Below, in pieces: positions 17,533 through 27,800 of a stretch of 64,000 nt of DNA. The position numbers and the translations under genes are program-made. Every line of letters starts with the position of its first letter. The stretch's first letter is position 1. Origin of the DNA: JAWKTM01 sp041399085 (GTDB lineage Bacteria; Planctomycetota; Planctomycetia; Pirellulales; Pirellulaceae); assembly GCA_041399085.1 (NCBI GenBank), contig JAWKTM010000014.1, positions 78,457-142,456 of the forward strand, given 5' to 3'. A model generated the notes under the pieces. The model did not search any database. It saw only the letters and a program-made list of their open reading frames with translations, and had not been told where the DNA came from.

Positions 17533-18570
17533 ATGAATGCGTCCGATCCAAACTCGGCTTTCGAGAAAATGTCCGGCGATGCGGTTTTGAAAATCGTTCG
17601 GGAAGCGACCGAAGAGTTCGTCGCGTCGCTGCGAGTCATCGAGTCGAGCCAACTTGATTCCACCGACGGCCTATCACCGGACGACCGCGAGAATCTGTTC
17701 ACGGCCCTGCGACGGTTGCTCGCGCGATTGCAGTCGACCGGCTACCGCGGCGAAACCAATCGGCTGCCATCGGGTGAGCTTTGGCGAGCCGCGGAGCCGT
17801 GGATTAGCCGCGGCGTCCTGCAGCGCCGAGCTCGCGAGAAGCCTCGTGGTTACGCGGGCGATTACGAGATGCTGAACATGATCGCATTGCGAACGCTATG
17901 CGACGATCCCTGGGGCAACGCGTTCGACCAGTTCTTTCAGGATGAAGCGGCGCCGCGGGCGGTTCGCGAACGGTTGGGCTGTGTGACCGAAGCGATCATC
18001 GAAACGATGGCCGGCCGCGGGCACACACATGCCGTCCATGTCGTCAGCATCGGCTGCGGGCCGGCGATTGACATACGCTGGGCCGCGGAGCGATTGTCGG
18101 CCGAGGAGCGTCGGCGGCTGCGAGTCACGCTGTTAGACCTTGATCCTGCCGCGATCGAGTTCGCCAAAGCGTCCCTTGAACCCTTGCTGCCGGCCGCCCA
18201 GATCGACTGTCGTCGCGAAAACCTGTATCGGCTGCCGCGTCGCCGCGAAGCCGCCGGGCTGGTCGATGCGGACTTCGTCGCTTGTACCGGCCTGTTCGAT
18301 TATTTGGAGCCGGCGGACGCAGCGGCCTTGTTGCGAGCCATGTGGGATTCGCTACGTCCCGGCGGTCGCCTGCAAATGTTCAACTTCCTGACGACCAACC
18401 CCAGTCGCCCTTACATGGAATGGATCGGCAATTGGTATTTGTGTTATCGCACGCTCGATGAACTCGCCGAGTTGGCCCGCGCCGCCGGGCTGCCCGACGA
18501 TGCGAGCCGCGTCATCACCGATTCGGCCAACGTCGTGGGCCGAATCGAGGCGACGAAGATATCCGTTTGA
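17533..18570 (+). CDS. class I SAM-dependent methyltransferase
   Basis: The 345-aa protein has an N-terminal helical region (residues 1-120, with KPRGYAGDYEMLNMI as a conserved block) and a Rossmann methyltransferase core. Motif I is VVSIGCGPAIDIRW, the acidic SAM-ribose residue is in LRVTLLDLDPAAIEFA, and later motifs include ADFVACTGLFDYLEP and MWDSLRPGGRLQMFNFLT. The PRGYAGDYE block is shared with a family of bacterial extracellular-factor-like methyltransferases; the substrate is unknown. It is transcribed away from the upstream gene after a terminator and converges with the YgiQ-type gene (9 bp between stops). Confidence 0.85.
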   Translation: MNASDPNSAFEKMSGDAVLKIVREATEEFVASLRVIESSQLDSTDGLSPDDRENLFTALRRLLARLQSTGYRGETNRLPSGELWRAAEPWISRGVLQRRAREKPRGYAGDYEMLNMIALRTLCDDPWGNAFDQFFQDEAAPRAVRERLGCVTEAIIETMAGRGHTHAVHVVSIGCGPAIDIRWAAERLSAEERRRLRVTLLDLDPAAIEFAKASLEPLLPAAQIDCRRENLYRLPRRREAAGLVDADFVACTGLFDYLEPADAAALLRAMWDSLRPGGRLQMFNFLTTNPSRPYMEWIGNWYLCYRTLDELAELARAAGLPDDASRVITDSANVVGRIEATKISV

Positions 18571-18579
18571 GGCGCGCGG

Positions 18580-20649
18580 CTAACGACGTTTCGCGGTCTT
18601 GCGCCCCGGACGATATCCGCCCGATTTCTTTGCCGCGCTGTCTTGCTTCTTACCGCCGCCCTTGCCGCCTGACTTCCCCTTTCCGCGCGAAGGCACTTGA
18701 TGAACATAGTCGCCTTGGAAGCGGCGGTTCGCATCCTCGCGGCGACGCTGCAACGCCTCCTTTGGTGCCCGCGATGGAATCAAACTATCGCAGCCTTCAC
18801 CAATCAAGTCTTGGCGGCCGGCTTCTTCCAACGCCTTGCGGACCTCAAAATAGTTCTCTGGCTTGAAGAACTGCAGCAACGCTCGCTGCAGCTTGCGATC
18901 GCGAAGCTGCTTGGCGATGTACACCGGCTTCTTCGTAAATGGATCGATGCCCGTGTAATACATGGCCGTTGCCACATCGAACGGAGCCGGGATGAAGTCC
19001 TGCACCTGGTCCGGTTCGTAGCCGTTGCGTTTCAAGAACACGGCCAAGTCGATCATGGCGTTCAAGTCGCTGCCGGGATGGCTGGCGATAAAGTACGGCA
19101 CGATGAACTGCCGTTTGCCGGCCTTCTCCGACTCACGATGAAACGCCTCGGTGAACCGCTCGAAATCATCGGTCGAGGGCTTTCGCATCCGGTCCAGCAC
19201 GTCGGGGTCGGTGTGCTCCGGCGCCACTTTCAATCGCCCGCCGACATGATGCTGAACCAACTCGCGCATGTACTCGTTCGACCGTCGAGCCAAATCCATG
19301 CGAATGCCGCTGGCGACCAGCACTTTTTTAATGCCCGGTGTTTCGCGGGCCTCGCGCATCAACTGAACAAGCGGCCCGTGGTCCGTCCCCAACAGCTTGC
19401 AGATCGTCGGATGCACACACGATTGTCGACGACAAACCGCTTCTACCTCCGGCCGCGAACATTTCATCTGATACATGTTGGCCGTCGGACCGCCGATGTC
19501 GCTGATGACTCCTTTGAATTTCGGATCCTCGGTCATTTCCCGGATTTCGGTCAGCACCGACTGTTGGCTACGCGATTGAATGATGCGACCTTGATGTGCG
19601 GTGATCGAACAAAACGTGCAGCCGCCGAAACAGCCGCGCATGATCGTGACCGAATCCTTAATCATCTGAAATGCGGGAATCGGTTCGGTATAAGACGGAT
19701 GCGGCTGGCGCGTGTAGGGCAGACCGTAAATGCGATCCATCGCCGCTTCCGAGATCGGCAACGACGGCGGATTGCACACCACCGCTTGCCGATCATGCCA
19801 CTGCACCAACCGCCGAGCGTTGTAGGGATTCGTTTCGTTGTGAATGATTTTCGTGGCTTCGGCGAAAGCCCCTTTGTCCGAGCTGACTTGCTCGAAGCTG
19901 GGCAACGTCAGCGCATCGTCGGGCGGCGATTGCTTCGCGCCCAACGCGTAAGCCACTCCTCGCAAATCGTACAAATCGGCGACCGTCTGACCTCGATCCA
20001 GCCGCCGAGCGATCTCCAGGATCAGCTCCTCGCCCATGCCGAACGCGACCAGATCCGCCTTCGAGTCCAACAGAATCGAACGCCGGACTTTGTCGCTCCA
20101 ATAGTCGTAGTGAGCCAGCCGCCGCAACGATGCTTCCACGCCCCCCGCGATCACCGGCACGCCCTTGTACGCTTCCCGCGCTCGCTGGCAGTAACCCAGC
20201 GTCGCTCGATCCGGCCGCAAACCGATGCGACCGCCGGGCGAGTAGGCGTCGTCGTTGCGAACCTTTCGGTTGGCCGTGTAGTGGTTGATCATCGAGTCCA
20301 TGTTGCCCGCGCTGATCGCGTAGAACAGCCGCGGTCGCCCGAACCGCCGCCAATCATCGGCCGATTTCCAGTTCGGCTGGCTGACGATCCCAACCCGAAA
20401 GCCCGCCGCCTCCAACACGCGTCCGAGAATGGCCATCGCAAAGCTGGGATGATCGATGTAGGCGTCGCCCGTGACGAATACCACGTCCACCTGATCCCAA
20501 CCGCGTTGCCGCGCTCGTCCATCGTCATCGGCAATGGCCGGACCGTGCGAGCCGGTCGACGATCGGCCTCGCGACGATCGGGCAGTTGCTCCAAGCCTGC
20601 CGCCTGTAACCGCCTTGCAGAACGGCAACGAGTTGGCCTTGTTTTTCAT
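18580..20649 (-). CDS. YgiQ family radical SAM protein (UPF0313)
   Basis: The 689-aa protein contains the radical SAM cluster CFGGCTFCS (CxxxCxxC) near residue 330, preceded by IMRG and followed by ITAHQGRIIQSRS, diagnostic for the YgiQ family. The N-terminal domain (VDVVFVTGDAYIDHPSFAMA, then ILGRVLEAAGFRVGIVSQP) is cobalamin-binding-like. The C-terminus is Lys/Gly-rich and basic. YgiQ proteins are of unknown reaction. The start at 20649 gives a ~35-residue extension before WDQVDVVF, so a later start is possible. A 682-codon plus-strand open frame over the gene is a shadow. Confidence 0.9.
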   Translation of the reverse strand: MKNKANSLPFCKAVTGGRLGATARSSRGRSSTGSHGPAIADDDGRARQRGWDQVDVVFVTGDAYIDHPSFAMAILGRVLEAAGFRVGIVSQPNWKSADDWRRFGRPRLFYAISAGNMDSMINHYTANRKVRNDDAYSPGGRIGLRPDRATLGYCQRAREAYKGVPVIAGGVEASLRRLAHYDYWSDKVRRSILLDSKADLVAFGMGEELILEIARRLDRGQTVADLYDLRGVAYALGAKQSPPDDALTLPSFEQVSSDKGAFAEATKIIHNETNPYNARRLVQWHDRQAVVCNPPSLPISEAAMDRIYGLPYTRQPHPSYTEPIPAFQMIKDSVTIMRGCFGGCTFCSITAHQGRIIQSRSQQSVLTEIREMTEDPKFKGVISDIGGPTANMYQMKCSRPEVEAVCRRQSCVHPTICKLLGTDHGPLVQLMREARETPGIKKVLVASGIRMDLARRSNEYMRELVQHHVGGRLKVAPEHTDPDVLDRMRKPSTDDFERFTEAFHRESEKAGKRQFIVPYFIASHPGSDLNAMIDLAVFLKRNGYEPDQVQDFIPAPFDVATAMYYTGIDPFTKKPVYIAKQLRDRKLQRALLQFFKPENYFEVRKALEEAGRQDLIGEGCDSLIPSRAPKEALQRRREDANRRFQGDYVHQVPSRGKGKSGGKGGGKKQDSAAKKSGGYRPGRKTAKRR

Positions 20650-21128
20650 GGCAATTCACGGGTCAGCGAAATGAAATCGTCGGAGCATGCGAGAGCACGA
20701 GCGAAAGCGAAGTGCAACCATTCTAGCCGTCCAGCGAGGAAGTAAACCGGCGGCAGGAATTTTCTGACCGCAAACGCGACACGGCATAATCGACCAGCGG
20801 AGTAATACGTAATGTTCCGCGTGGATCGGCAAACAAACGCTCCCGTACTGGCAAGAGAAAGGTTGGGTAGCCACCAGTGTCAGTGCGTCTGTTGAGTGCC
20901 ATTTGAATTGGGTCGCTCGGCAGAGTAGAACTAGAGGGAAAGTTAGCCAATCGGGTAACCAGCCTCGTGATGGGCGACTCACTAACCCGAACAACTAAAA
21001 TTCTATCCGCAGATACTATCCCGGAGCAAGTCACCATTCATGAACGCTTCGAGAAATTGCTACCATGTGTCCACGTCCGGCGATATTCTAAAATTGGAGG
21101 TGCCCAGGTTTCACGGACACGGCTGTGT

Positions 21129-21345
21129 CTAAGCTTGGAGGGCCGGTCTGAAGCTGGTGGGCGACTGGTAACCTATTGGCGAATGTCGGCGAACGTCGTT
21201 GTAGTGGTTGACGTACTCTTTTCAATTCTTGACGAGCCGCATCGATTGTCGAGCAGGTCGTCATCTCCAGTCTTCGTCTTGATCGTCCCAAAAACATGAC
21301 TCCATGAAAGCGTTGTTGTAGCAATCGCTCGCGTCCCTGTCCTCA
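21129..21345 (-). pseudogene. IS3-family transposase C-terminal remnant
   Basis: Read on the minus strand, codons give SDCYNNAFMESCF and, one frame later, KEYVNHYNDVRRHSPIGYQS followed by PTSFRPALQA and a stop at 21129-21131. These are the DNAFMESFFGTLK and EYIxYYNxxRRHSxLGYxSP blocks around the last acidic residue of the DDE catalytic triad in IS3-type OrfB. At least one frameshift lies at about 21285, and the N-terminal two-thirds and the inverted repeats are not seen. It is a dead remnant in the 780-bp gap between the YgiQ and P-loop genes. The rest of that gap (20650-21128) holds nothing recognisable. Confidence 0.75.
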
Positions 21346-21429
21346 TTCTCAAACGGCTAACGCTCCTTTACGGCAAAGCTGCCAGATCGGACGCCGAATC
21401 ATTTCCAAGCCGCAAGATGTCCTCGACAG

Positions 21430-21921
21430 TCACGTCCTGCCAAAGGTTATCCAACGGCGAATGGTGGATCTGGGAACGCGATGCGATTCGCGTGATTTCT
21501 CCTCCAATACCTCGGCCCAATGATCCAGCACCGCTGGATTGAGATGCGTTTGATATTTAAGCAGAACCCGAAGTTCTTGCCACCAAAGGGAATCGGGTTC
21601 TTGAATTTCAACTCGATAGCCGTTCTCGACAGCTAGGCGGGCGTACTGATATGTCTCTTCATTCAAGCCATTGCCCCGGTCGACAATGATTGGCCCCATG
21701 CCCGCGGCGATCGCTCGGCGAAAGCGATTGAAATTCCATTGCCGCGCCGCCGGCAGTCGTTCCTCGCTGTAGTCGTAGCTGGCTGGATCGTCTCCGACCT
21801 GGAGGTAGAAGTATTGATCCATCTCCAAAATCACACCCGTAGCGCCGGCCAACCGGCGAGCGGTGTAGCTTTTGCCGCAAGCCGGTAGACCTCGCATTAA
21901 GTAAACGATTCTCTCGGACAT
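21430..21921 (-). CDS. P-loop ATPase, zeta-toxin/polynucleotide-kinase-like
   Basis: The 163-aa protein starts IVYLMRGLPACGKSYTARRL with a clear Walker A (GLPACGKS). EMDQYFY follows, analogous to the substrate-binding Asp region of small kinases, and then the Walker B-like PIIVDRGNGLNEETYQYARL. This architecture matches small AAA_33/NEDD4BP2-like nucleotide or sugar kinases. The specific substrate is unknown. It lies 9 bp upstream of the antisense-free end of the large adhesin gene on the same strand, so it may share a transcript with it. Confidence 0.7.
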   Translation of the reverse strand: MSERIVYLMRGLPACGKSYTARRLAGATGVILEMDQYFYLQVGDDPASYDYSEERLPAARQWNFNRFRRAIAAGMGPIIVDRGNGLNEETYQYARLAVENGYRVEIQEPDSLWWQELRVLLKYQTHLNPAVLDHWAEVLEEKSRESHRVPRSTIRRWITFGRT

Positions 21922-21930
21922 CTCGATAAG

Positions 21931-23523
21931 TTACGGGAGATCGTCGATCGTGAGAACATCCTCATCACGCTTGTCATCCTTCACGTTGTCCTTTTTCGAG
22001 CCGCCGAGAGTGGCAAAGAAAAGATCGCGGCCCTTCTCACCCCGGAGCGTATCCCGGTCGTTGTCTTCCACAAGCGTGGAACGATTGAGCAGAAAGCTGC
22101 CGTTCAATCCGCCCGCCGACGCACCAACTAAATGTTCTCGCTTTTGATCGTAGCTGGCGTCGCCACGATTCCACTCGGAGTGAATCGCCGCCAATGCGGC
22201 CCGATTCTCTTCTTCGGTCCAACGCATCGTGATCAACAGATCGTCCTCGTGACCCGCTTTGAGATCGTCTCGCCCGAGACCGCCGATCAGTATGTCATCG
22301 CCACGGTCGCCCCACAGCGAGTCGTCCCCATCGCCACCAGATAGCACATCGTCGCCATCGCCGCCCCAAAGATCGTCATTTCCAGCGCCGCCAATGAGCA
22401 CATCATTGCCGCCTCGGCCTTTGAGTTTGTCGTCTCCATCGCCGCCGAACAGCGTGTCCGCCGCGCTACCGCCCGTTAGATGGTCCCGGCCATCGCCGCC
22501 GTAAATCAAGGCTGGTATATCCAGCCCGCCGTCGCTGCCTCCGTCCGACCAACCATCGCTGCCGCCGTCGGATCCACCACCAATCGTAGCGTGGTCATCA
22601 TCCGCACACAGATAGACTTCAATCTGTTCAATCTCCCAGGGGCGGAAATAGGCAATCTCCGTGCCCCGATCGTTGCCCCCATCGGAATGCCCGCGTCCTC
22701 GATCGCGACCACCGTCGCTACCGCCGTCCGACCCGCCATTGCCGTTGCGCCTGCCGCGATCGTGGCCACCATCACTGCCGCCATCGGACCCGCCCCGCAC
22801 ATCCAAATTCGCGGTCACTTTAATCCACGGATTCCAGCGACTACCAGTCTGATGAACGTTAACAATATCCTTCCCGTCCGTGCCGATCACATACAGCGTC
22901 CCATCCACGAGACCGATGCCTTGAACAACGGCCAGCACGGTCTGCGCGTCCGATTGACCATTATCGTCATCCACCACGGTAATGGTGACCTCAAAAATAC
23001 CACCCGAGCCATACGTATGGCTATGCAAGAACCCGTCGCCGCTTTGATCAACGGCTCCAGCCGGGAGAGACTCGATGGGAGATCCATCTCCCCAATCGAC
23101 TTGCACTGTATGTGTGTCGAGGGTTCCAACATCGGCGAACGAACCACTAATGGTCACTATGCCGTCGCTCGACGATTCACATGGGGCATCATGGTCCGAT
23201 GCGGCGGAAGTGATCGTGGGTGAAAGATTTTGCACGACAACCGAGGTTGATCCAGAGCCGCTCAGCGAGTCATCGTCAGTAACCGTGGCGCTAATCGTAT
23301 AAGTGTCGCTGGCCGAGACGCTGGGGTTGTCGTCCAGGTATTGGTGGGTCAGCGAGAAGGTCTGGCTGCCACTGCCGCTGGCCGGGAATGTATACGTCTC
23401 CACATTGTTGGGCGACAGCGCATCGCCCCAGTTTACTACTAAGGTGAATGTGTCGAGCGTCCCGGGATCACGTGGTGCCGTCGCGTGCCACGTTCTCTTG
23501 ATCGTCGTACGCGTCCAGGTCAA
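21931..23523 (-). CDS. C-terminal part of giant adhesin: PKD-like and RTX calcium-binding repeats
   Basis: This open frame of 530 codons is the C-terminal section of the gene that starts at 29813. It begins inside a PKD-like repeat (DPGTLDTFTLVVNWGDALSP), passes two further PKD-like domains, then a low-complexity Gly-Ser-Asp linker (repeated GSDGG), followed by RTX nonapeptides such as GGDGDDKLKGRGGNDVLIGG and GGDGDDSLWGDRGDDILIGG. It ends ...DVLTIDDLP. RTX repeats fold in calcium outside the cell, often in type I secreted proteins. There is no natural start at its 5' end; the break from the N-terminal part is a run of indels at 23.5-24.9 kb. Confidence 0.75.
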   Translation of the reverse strand: MTWTRTTIKRTWHATAPRDPGTLDTFTLVVNWGDALSPNNVETYTFPASGSGSQTFSLTHQYLDDNPSVSASDTYTISATVTDDDSLSGSGSTSVVVQNLSPTITSAASDHDAPCESSSDGIVTISGSFADVGTLDTHTVQVDWGDGSPIESLPAGAVDQSGDGFLHSHTYGSGGIFEVTITVVDDDNGQSDAQTVLAVVQGIGLVDGTLYVIGTDGKDIVNVHQTGSRWNPWIKVTANLDVRGGSDGGSDGGHDRGRRNGNGGSDGGSDGGRDRGRGHSDGGNDRGTEIAYFRPWEIEQIEVYLCADDDHATIGGGSDGGSDGWSDGGSDGGLDIPALIYGGDGRDHLTGGSAADTLFGGDGDDKLKGRGGNDVLIGGAGNDDLWGGDGDDVLSGGDGDDSLWGDRGDDILIGGLGRDDLKAGHEDDLLITMRWTEEENRAALAAIHSEWNRGDASYDQKREHLVGASAGGLNGSFLLNRSTLVEDNDRDTLRGEKGRDLFFATLGGSKKDNVKDDKRDEDVLTIDDLP

Positions 23524-24870
23524 CGTGGCGCATCATCACGTCACCGTGCCGTGGCATTGTCTAGCGAGTCATCGTCAGTAACCGTGCGCTTGATAGTGTC
23601 GCGGCCGACCGCTGGGATTGTCGTCCAGGTATGGTGAGGCGAGGTCTGGCTGCCACTGCCGCTGGCCGGGAACGTATACGTCTCCACTTGTGGGCGACAG
23701 CGCATCGCTTTACTACTAAGGTGAATGTGTCGAGCGTCCCGGGATCCGCGATAGTACCGGTCAGCGTCGCCACGCCGTTCTCGTTGATCGTCGTCACGGC
23801 GTCCAGCGTCAACGTCGGCCACATCATCCACCGTCACCGTGGCCGTGGCGTTGTCACTTAGCGAGTCATCGTCAGTAACCGTGGCGTAATCGTGTAAGTG
23901 TCGCTGGCCGAGCCGCTGGGATTGTCGTCCAGGTATTGGTGGGTCAGCGAGAAGGTCTGGCTGCCACTGCCGCTGGCCGAAGAATGTTACGTCTCCACAT
24001 TGTTGGGCGACAGCGCATCGCCCCAGTTTACTACTAAGGTGAATGTGTCGAGCGTCCCGGGATCCGCGATAGTACCGGTCAGCGTCGCCACGCCGTTCTC
24101 GTTGATCGTCGTCACGGCGTCCAGCGTCAACGTCGGCGCCCATCATCGACCGTCACCGTGACCGTGGCGTTGTCCTTAGCGAATCATCGTCAGTAACCGT
24201 GGCGGCTAATCGTATACGTGTCGCTGGCCGAGCCGCTGGGATTGTCGTCCAGGTATTGGTGGGTCAGCGAGAAGGTCTGGCTGCCACTGCCGCTGGCCGG
24301 GAACGTATACGTCTCCACATTGTTGGGCGACAGCGCATCGCCCCAGTTTACTACTAAGGTGAATGTGTCGAGCGTCCGGGATCCGCGATGTCCGGTCAGC
24401 GTCGCCACGCGTTCTCGTTGATCGTCGTCACGGCGTCCAGGTCCGTCGGCCCACATCATCACCGTCACGTGGCCGTGGCGTTGTCGCTTAGCGAGTCATC
24501 GTCAGTAACCGTGGCTTCGTATACGTGTCGCTGGCCGAGCCCTGGGTTTCGTCCGGTAGTGGGTCAGGAAGGTCTGGCTGCCACTGCCGCTGGCCGGGAA
24601 CGTATACGTCTCCACATTGTTGGGCGACAGCGCATCGCCCCAGTTTACTACTAAGGTGAATGTGTCGAGCGTCCCGGGATCCGCGATCGTACCGGTCAGC
24701 GTCGCCACGCCGTTCTCGTTGATCGTCGTCACGGCGTCCAGCGTCAACGTCGGCGCCACATCATCGACCGTCACCGTGGCCGTGGCGTTGTCGCTTAGCG
24801 AGTCATCGTCAGTAACCGTGGCGCTAATCGTATACGTGTCGCTGGCCGAGCCGCTGGGATTGTCGTCCAG
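23265..24870 (-). repeat. tandem ~321-bp PKD-like repeats with irregular deletions
   Basis: Six near-identical copies of a 107-residue unit are recognised by the landmark TCATCGTCAGTAACCGTGGC at roughly 23270, 23568, 23861, 24186, 24496 and 24804. The uninterrupted unit would be about 321 bp (APTLTLDAVTTINENGVATL ... HQYLDDNPSGSASDTYTISA). Measured spacings are about 293-325 bp, usually shorter and not multiples of three, because of scattered short deletions. The internal copies are therefore out of frame although nearly identical at the DNA level. Confidence 0.8.
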
Positions 24871-27800
24871 GTATTGGTGTGATGCGGTGAAGCTACGTTG
24901 ACCAACTGGGAGGTTAGGACGGTCGTCGATCCGGTGGAGACGTACGTTCTGAAACGCATGTCGGCATCGAGAATTGAAAAACTTCCCCACGTGTTTGCAC
25001 CCGAGGGGTCCCTCGAAAACACGCTGCCGTCCGCATACTCATCAAGGCGCGGACCGCCTACTGCAAAGTCGACGCTCGATCCATTTTCAAGAACGATCGC
25101 CAAAACCTGGCCGACGCTAACCGCGACCGGAGAACCGCTTAAATCAATCGCTACAAACTCCGCATTCGGCGTCGTGGGGAAACTGGTGACTGGAACAGTT
25201 AAGGTTGCCAACAGTTGCGATTCGTCAGGTACACCGGCAGTTGTTCCCAGAATCTTAACGACAAAGTCCCCCGATCCGCCAATTGAGTTCGATCCGCGCA
25301 CGTCGACACGAGTCAGGTTACCTGTTTGTCCAACGGTGAACGTTTGCGCCAATGATTGATTCGATTGGATTGCCCCGCTCCAGTCTTGTCGATTGACATT
25401 ACTCTCCTGGTCGAGCAACACGCCGCCACCTTCCCCCCAATCGATCACCACCTGATGCACATCAAGTGCCCCTGGATCGTTAAAGGTACCATTCACCGTG
25501 ACCATTCCGTTCTCGTCGACAGCCGTTGAGCTGAGAATCAGTGGGTCCAGTGTCGGAGCGACGTTGGTAATACTAATGGTCGCTGTGTCGCTATCGAATT
25601 CTCCGAAGTCGTCGGTCACTCGTAGCGTTACGGTAACACTGCTCGGACCATCCAGTCCCGCCGCGTCGAATAATGGATTGATTCCAACCTCGTCGCCACG
25701 AGCGGCGGTACCGCCCGTCTCGCCGAAGATTCCGTCACCATCCAAATCCCAAAGGTAATGAAGGCTGGCAGTCGATTGTTCGCTATCCAAGCTGTTCGAA
25801 CCATCGAGCATTACGGCGCCGCCTTCTGGCACGGAGTAAGGGCCGCCAGCGTCGGCCGTGGGCGGCGTATTCCGAATCACCGTCACGTCAAATGTATCGG
25901 TTAAAGAGCCCAAATCATCATCGGCGACCGTTACCGACACGGTGTATGTGGAAGAGGGCGGCCCGACAATCGGAAAGTCGTGATTTAGGACAAAACCACG
26001 GTTACCAGTTGGACTGACTGCAAATGATTGCGGACCGGTACTGTCACCAAAATCGACCGTTACGGTATGCGAATCCTGCGAGCCAGGATCGGTGAAGTTG
26101 ATCGTGCGATCGAACGCCACCGTCGTGGCTGGCAAAGTCTCGTCGCCTCCCGCCTCAAAATTGGGCGGCACGTTATTGACGGTCACTGCCAGGTTGGCGG
26201 AAATTCCGCCATCACTGAGCACCACGTTTTGTGCTCCAATTGACACGATGCCGACCGAGTGCGTCTCGAGAATGGTAAATGCAGGGTCAGGATTGATGAA
26301 ACGATTGTGGGTCGGGAAGCCATTGATCATGTTACTGGTAATCCCTATTGCCACTCCTGCCGGCGTAGCCGAAAAACCGGTTGAGAAGTTGATCCCGGGC
26401 CCATCCGCACCAATGACCGAAGGCAGAAAAGCATAGTAGCCCGCTTGCCCATTGCTGGTATCAAGAAACAGGTCGCCGCCCGCGTTAAAGAAATCCTCGA
26501 TTGCTGCTGAATATGTATTTAAGAGCGCTGTATTGCTGTTTTCAGGCAACACGAGGACATCAATTTGGCTTAAATAGTTACGAAACGCCGTTTCAGAACT
26601 CAGATTCGAGCTGTTCGCAAGGATGACTCCGCCAAAGGCCGTTCCATTGATAGGCGTCGCACCGGGAACGAAGGTCGAGCTGCGAAACAGCCCGATCGTG
26701 TAATCACTACGAGCGATCTCTAGCGGTGTGCCCTTTCCACGCAAATAGTCGAGCGCGATATCGTCGAAATGGTTTTGTGCAAGCGGCGAATGCGAGAGGA
26801 TGTCGTGTCCTGTTAAGAATATGCTACCCCCATGCACGAGTCCCGCGCTGCCACCATCGTCGTCTTCGAAGCTGATAATCGAAATGTTGTAAACGTCCGC
26901 AATCGTTCCTGATGGGTTGTCATCCAAATACTGGTGGCTCACGGAAAAGGAAGTGGAGCCCGCGGGAATGTTAACGGTCTCTGGCGAGCCCTCTCCCCAG
27001 TCGACTACAAGCGTGTAACTGTCTAGCGTGCTCGGGTCGACGATGTCGGCGGTTAGGGTGGCGACGCCGTTCTCGGAAATGGATGTCGTAACCGATTGGT
27101 TTTCGATGGTTGGCGAGACGTTGTTCACGGTAACGAACGCCGCGGCCGAATCAGAAAGAATTCCGTCATCCACTGTCACGTTGATAGTCGTCACGTCCGA
27201 TGATGTAGCGGTCGGGTGGTCATCCGCCACGATATGCGAGACGCTGAAGCTGGTCACACCAGCCAGCACGTTCAGAATCGTGGTATTCGATCCATCACCC
27301 CAGTCAATCGTTACGTTATGAGCATCGCCACCGTCCTCGGCAGTGAACGATCCGCTCAATGTGATGGTATCTCCCTCGTTCACTTCCGAGCTCGAAACAG
27401 AGAGATCGGTGTCGTTAATGACGGGAGCTTCGTTGAGGTCGAGGACTCCGATCGAAAACACGTGCTCGACAAACAAACCTCCCTGATCGGTGGAGCGCAC
27501 TCGAATGCTGTATGAGCTTTGAGATTCGAAGTCTGGAACGGCGGTAATCTTCAACTGATTGCCGTCGATTGTGAAAGCGCTATTATCCGCCGAGCCGGTG
27601 CCAGGAACCAGGGAATATGTGAATGATGGATTGGCATCGGGATCCGTCGAAGACAAAGTACCGACAACCGTCCCGCTGGCCGAGTTTTCGGCCACAGAAT
27701 TGTTTGAAAGGCTAAGCGACGTTGGGTTCTCGTTTACGTCCGAAATATTGATGGTGAAAGCTCGCTCAATTGGATTGCCACCGGCATCGGTGGACCGAAC

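Noticed and set aside
18697..20745. 682-codon plus-strand open frame
   Set aside because: It is antisense to the well-supported YgiQ-type gene. Long shadow frames are expected in GC-rich sequence.
20723..21037. 104-codon minus-strand frame before the IS3 remnant
   Set aside because: It has no recognisable domain, no ribosome binding site and no neighbour logic. It was left as part of the intergenic region.
23265..24870. genuine pseudogenisation of the adhesin
   Set aside because: Repeat copies are almost identical apart from short deletions, and flanking domains are intact. Consensus errors in tandem repeats explain this better, although reads are needed to decide.
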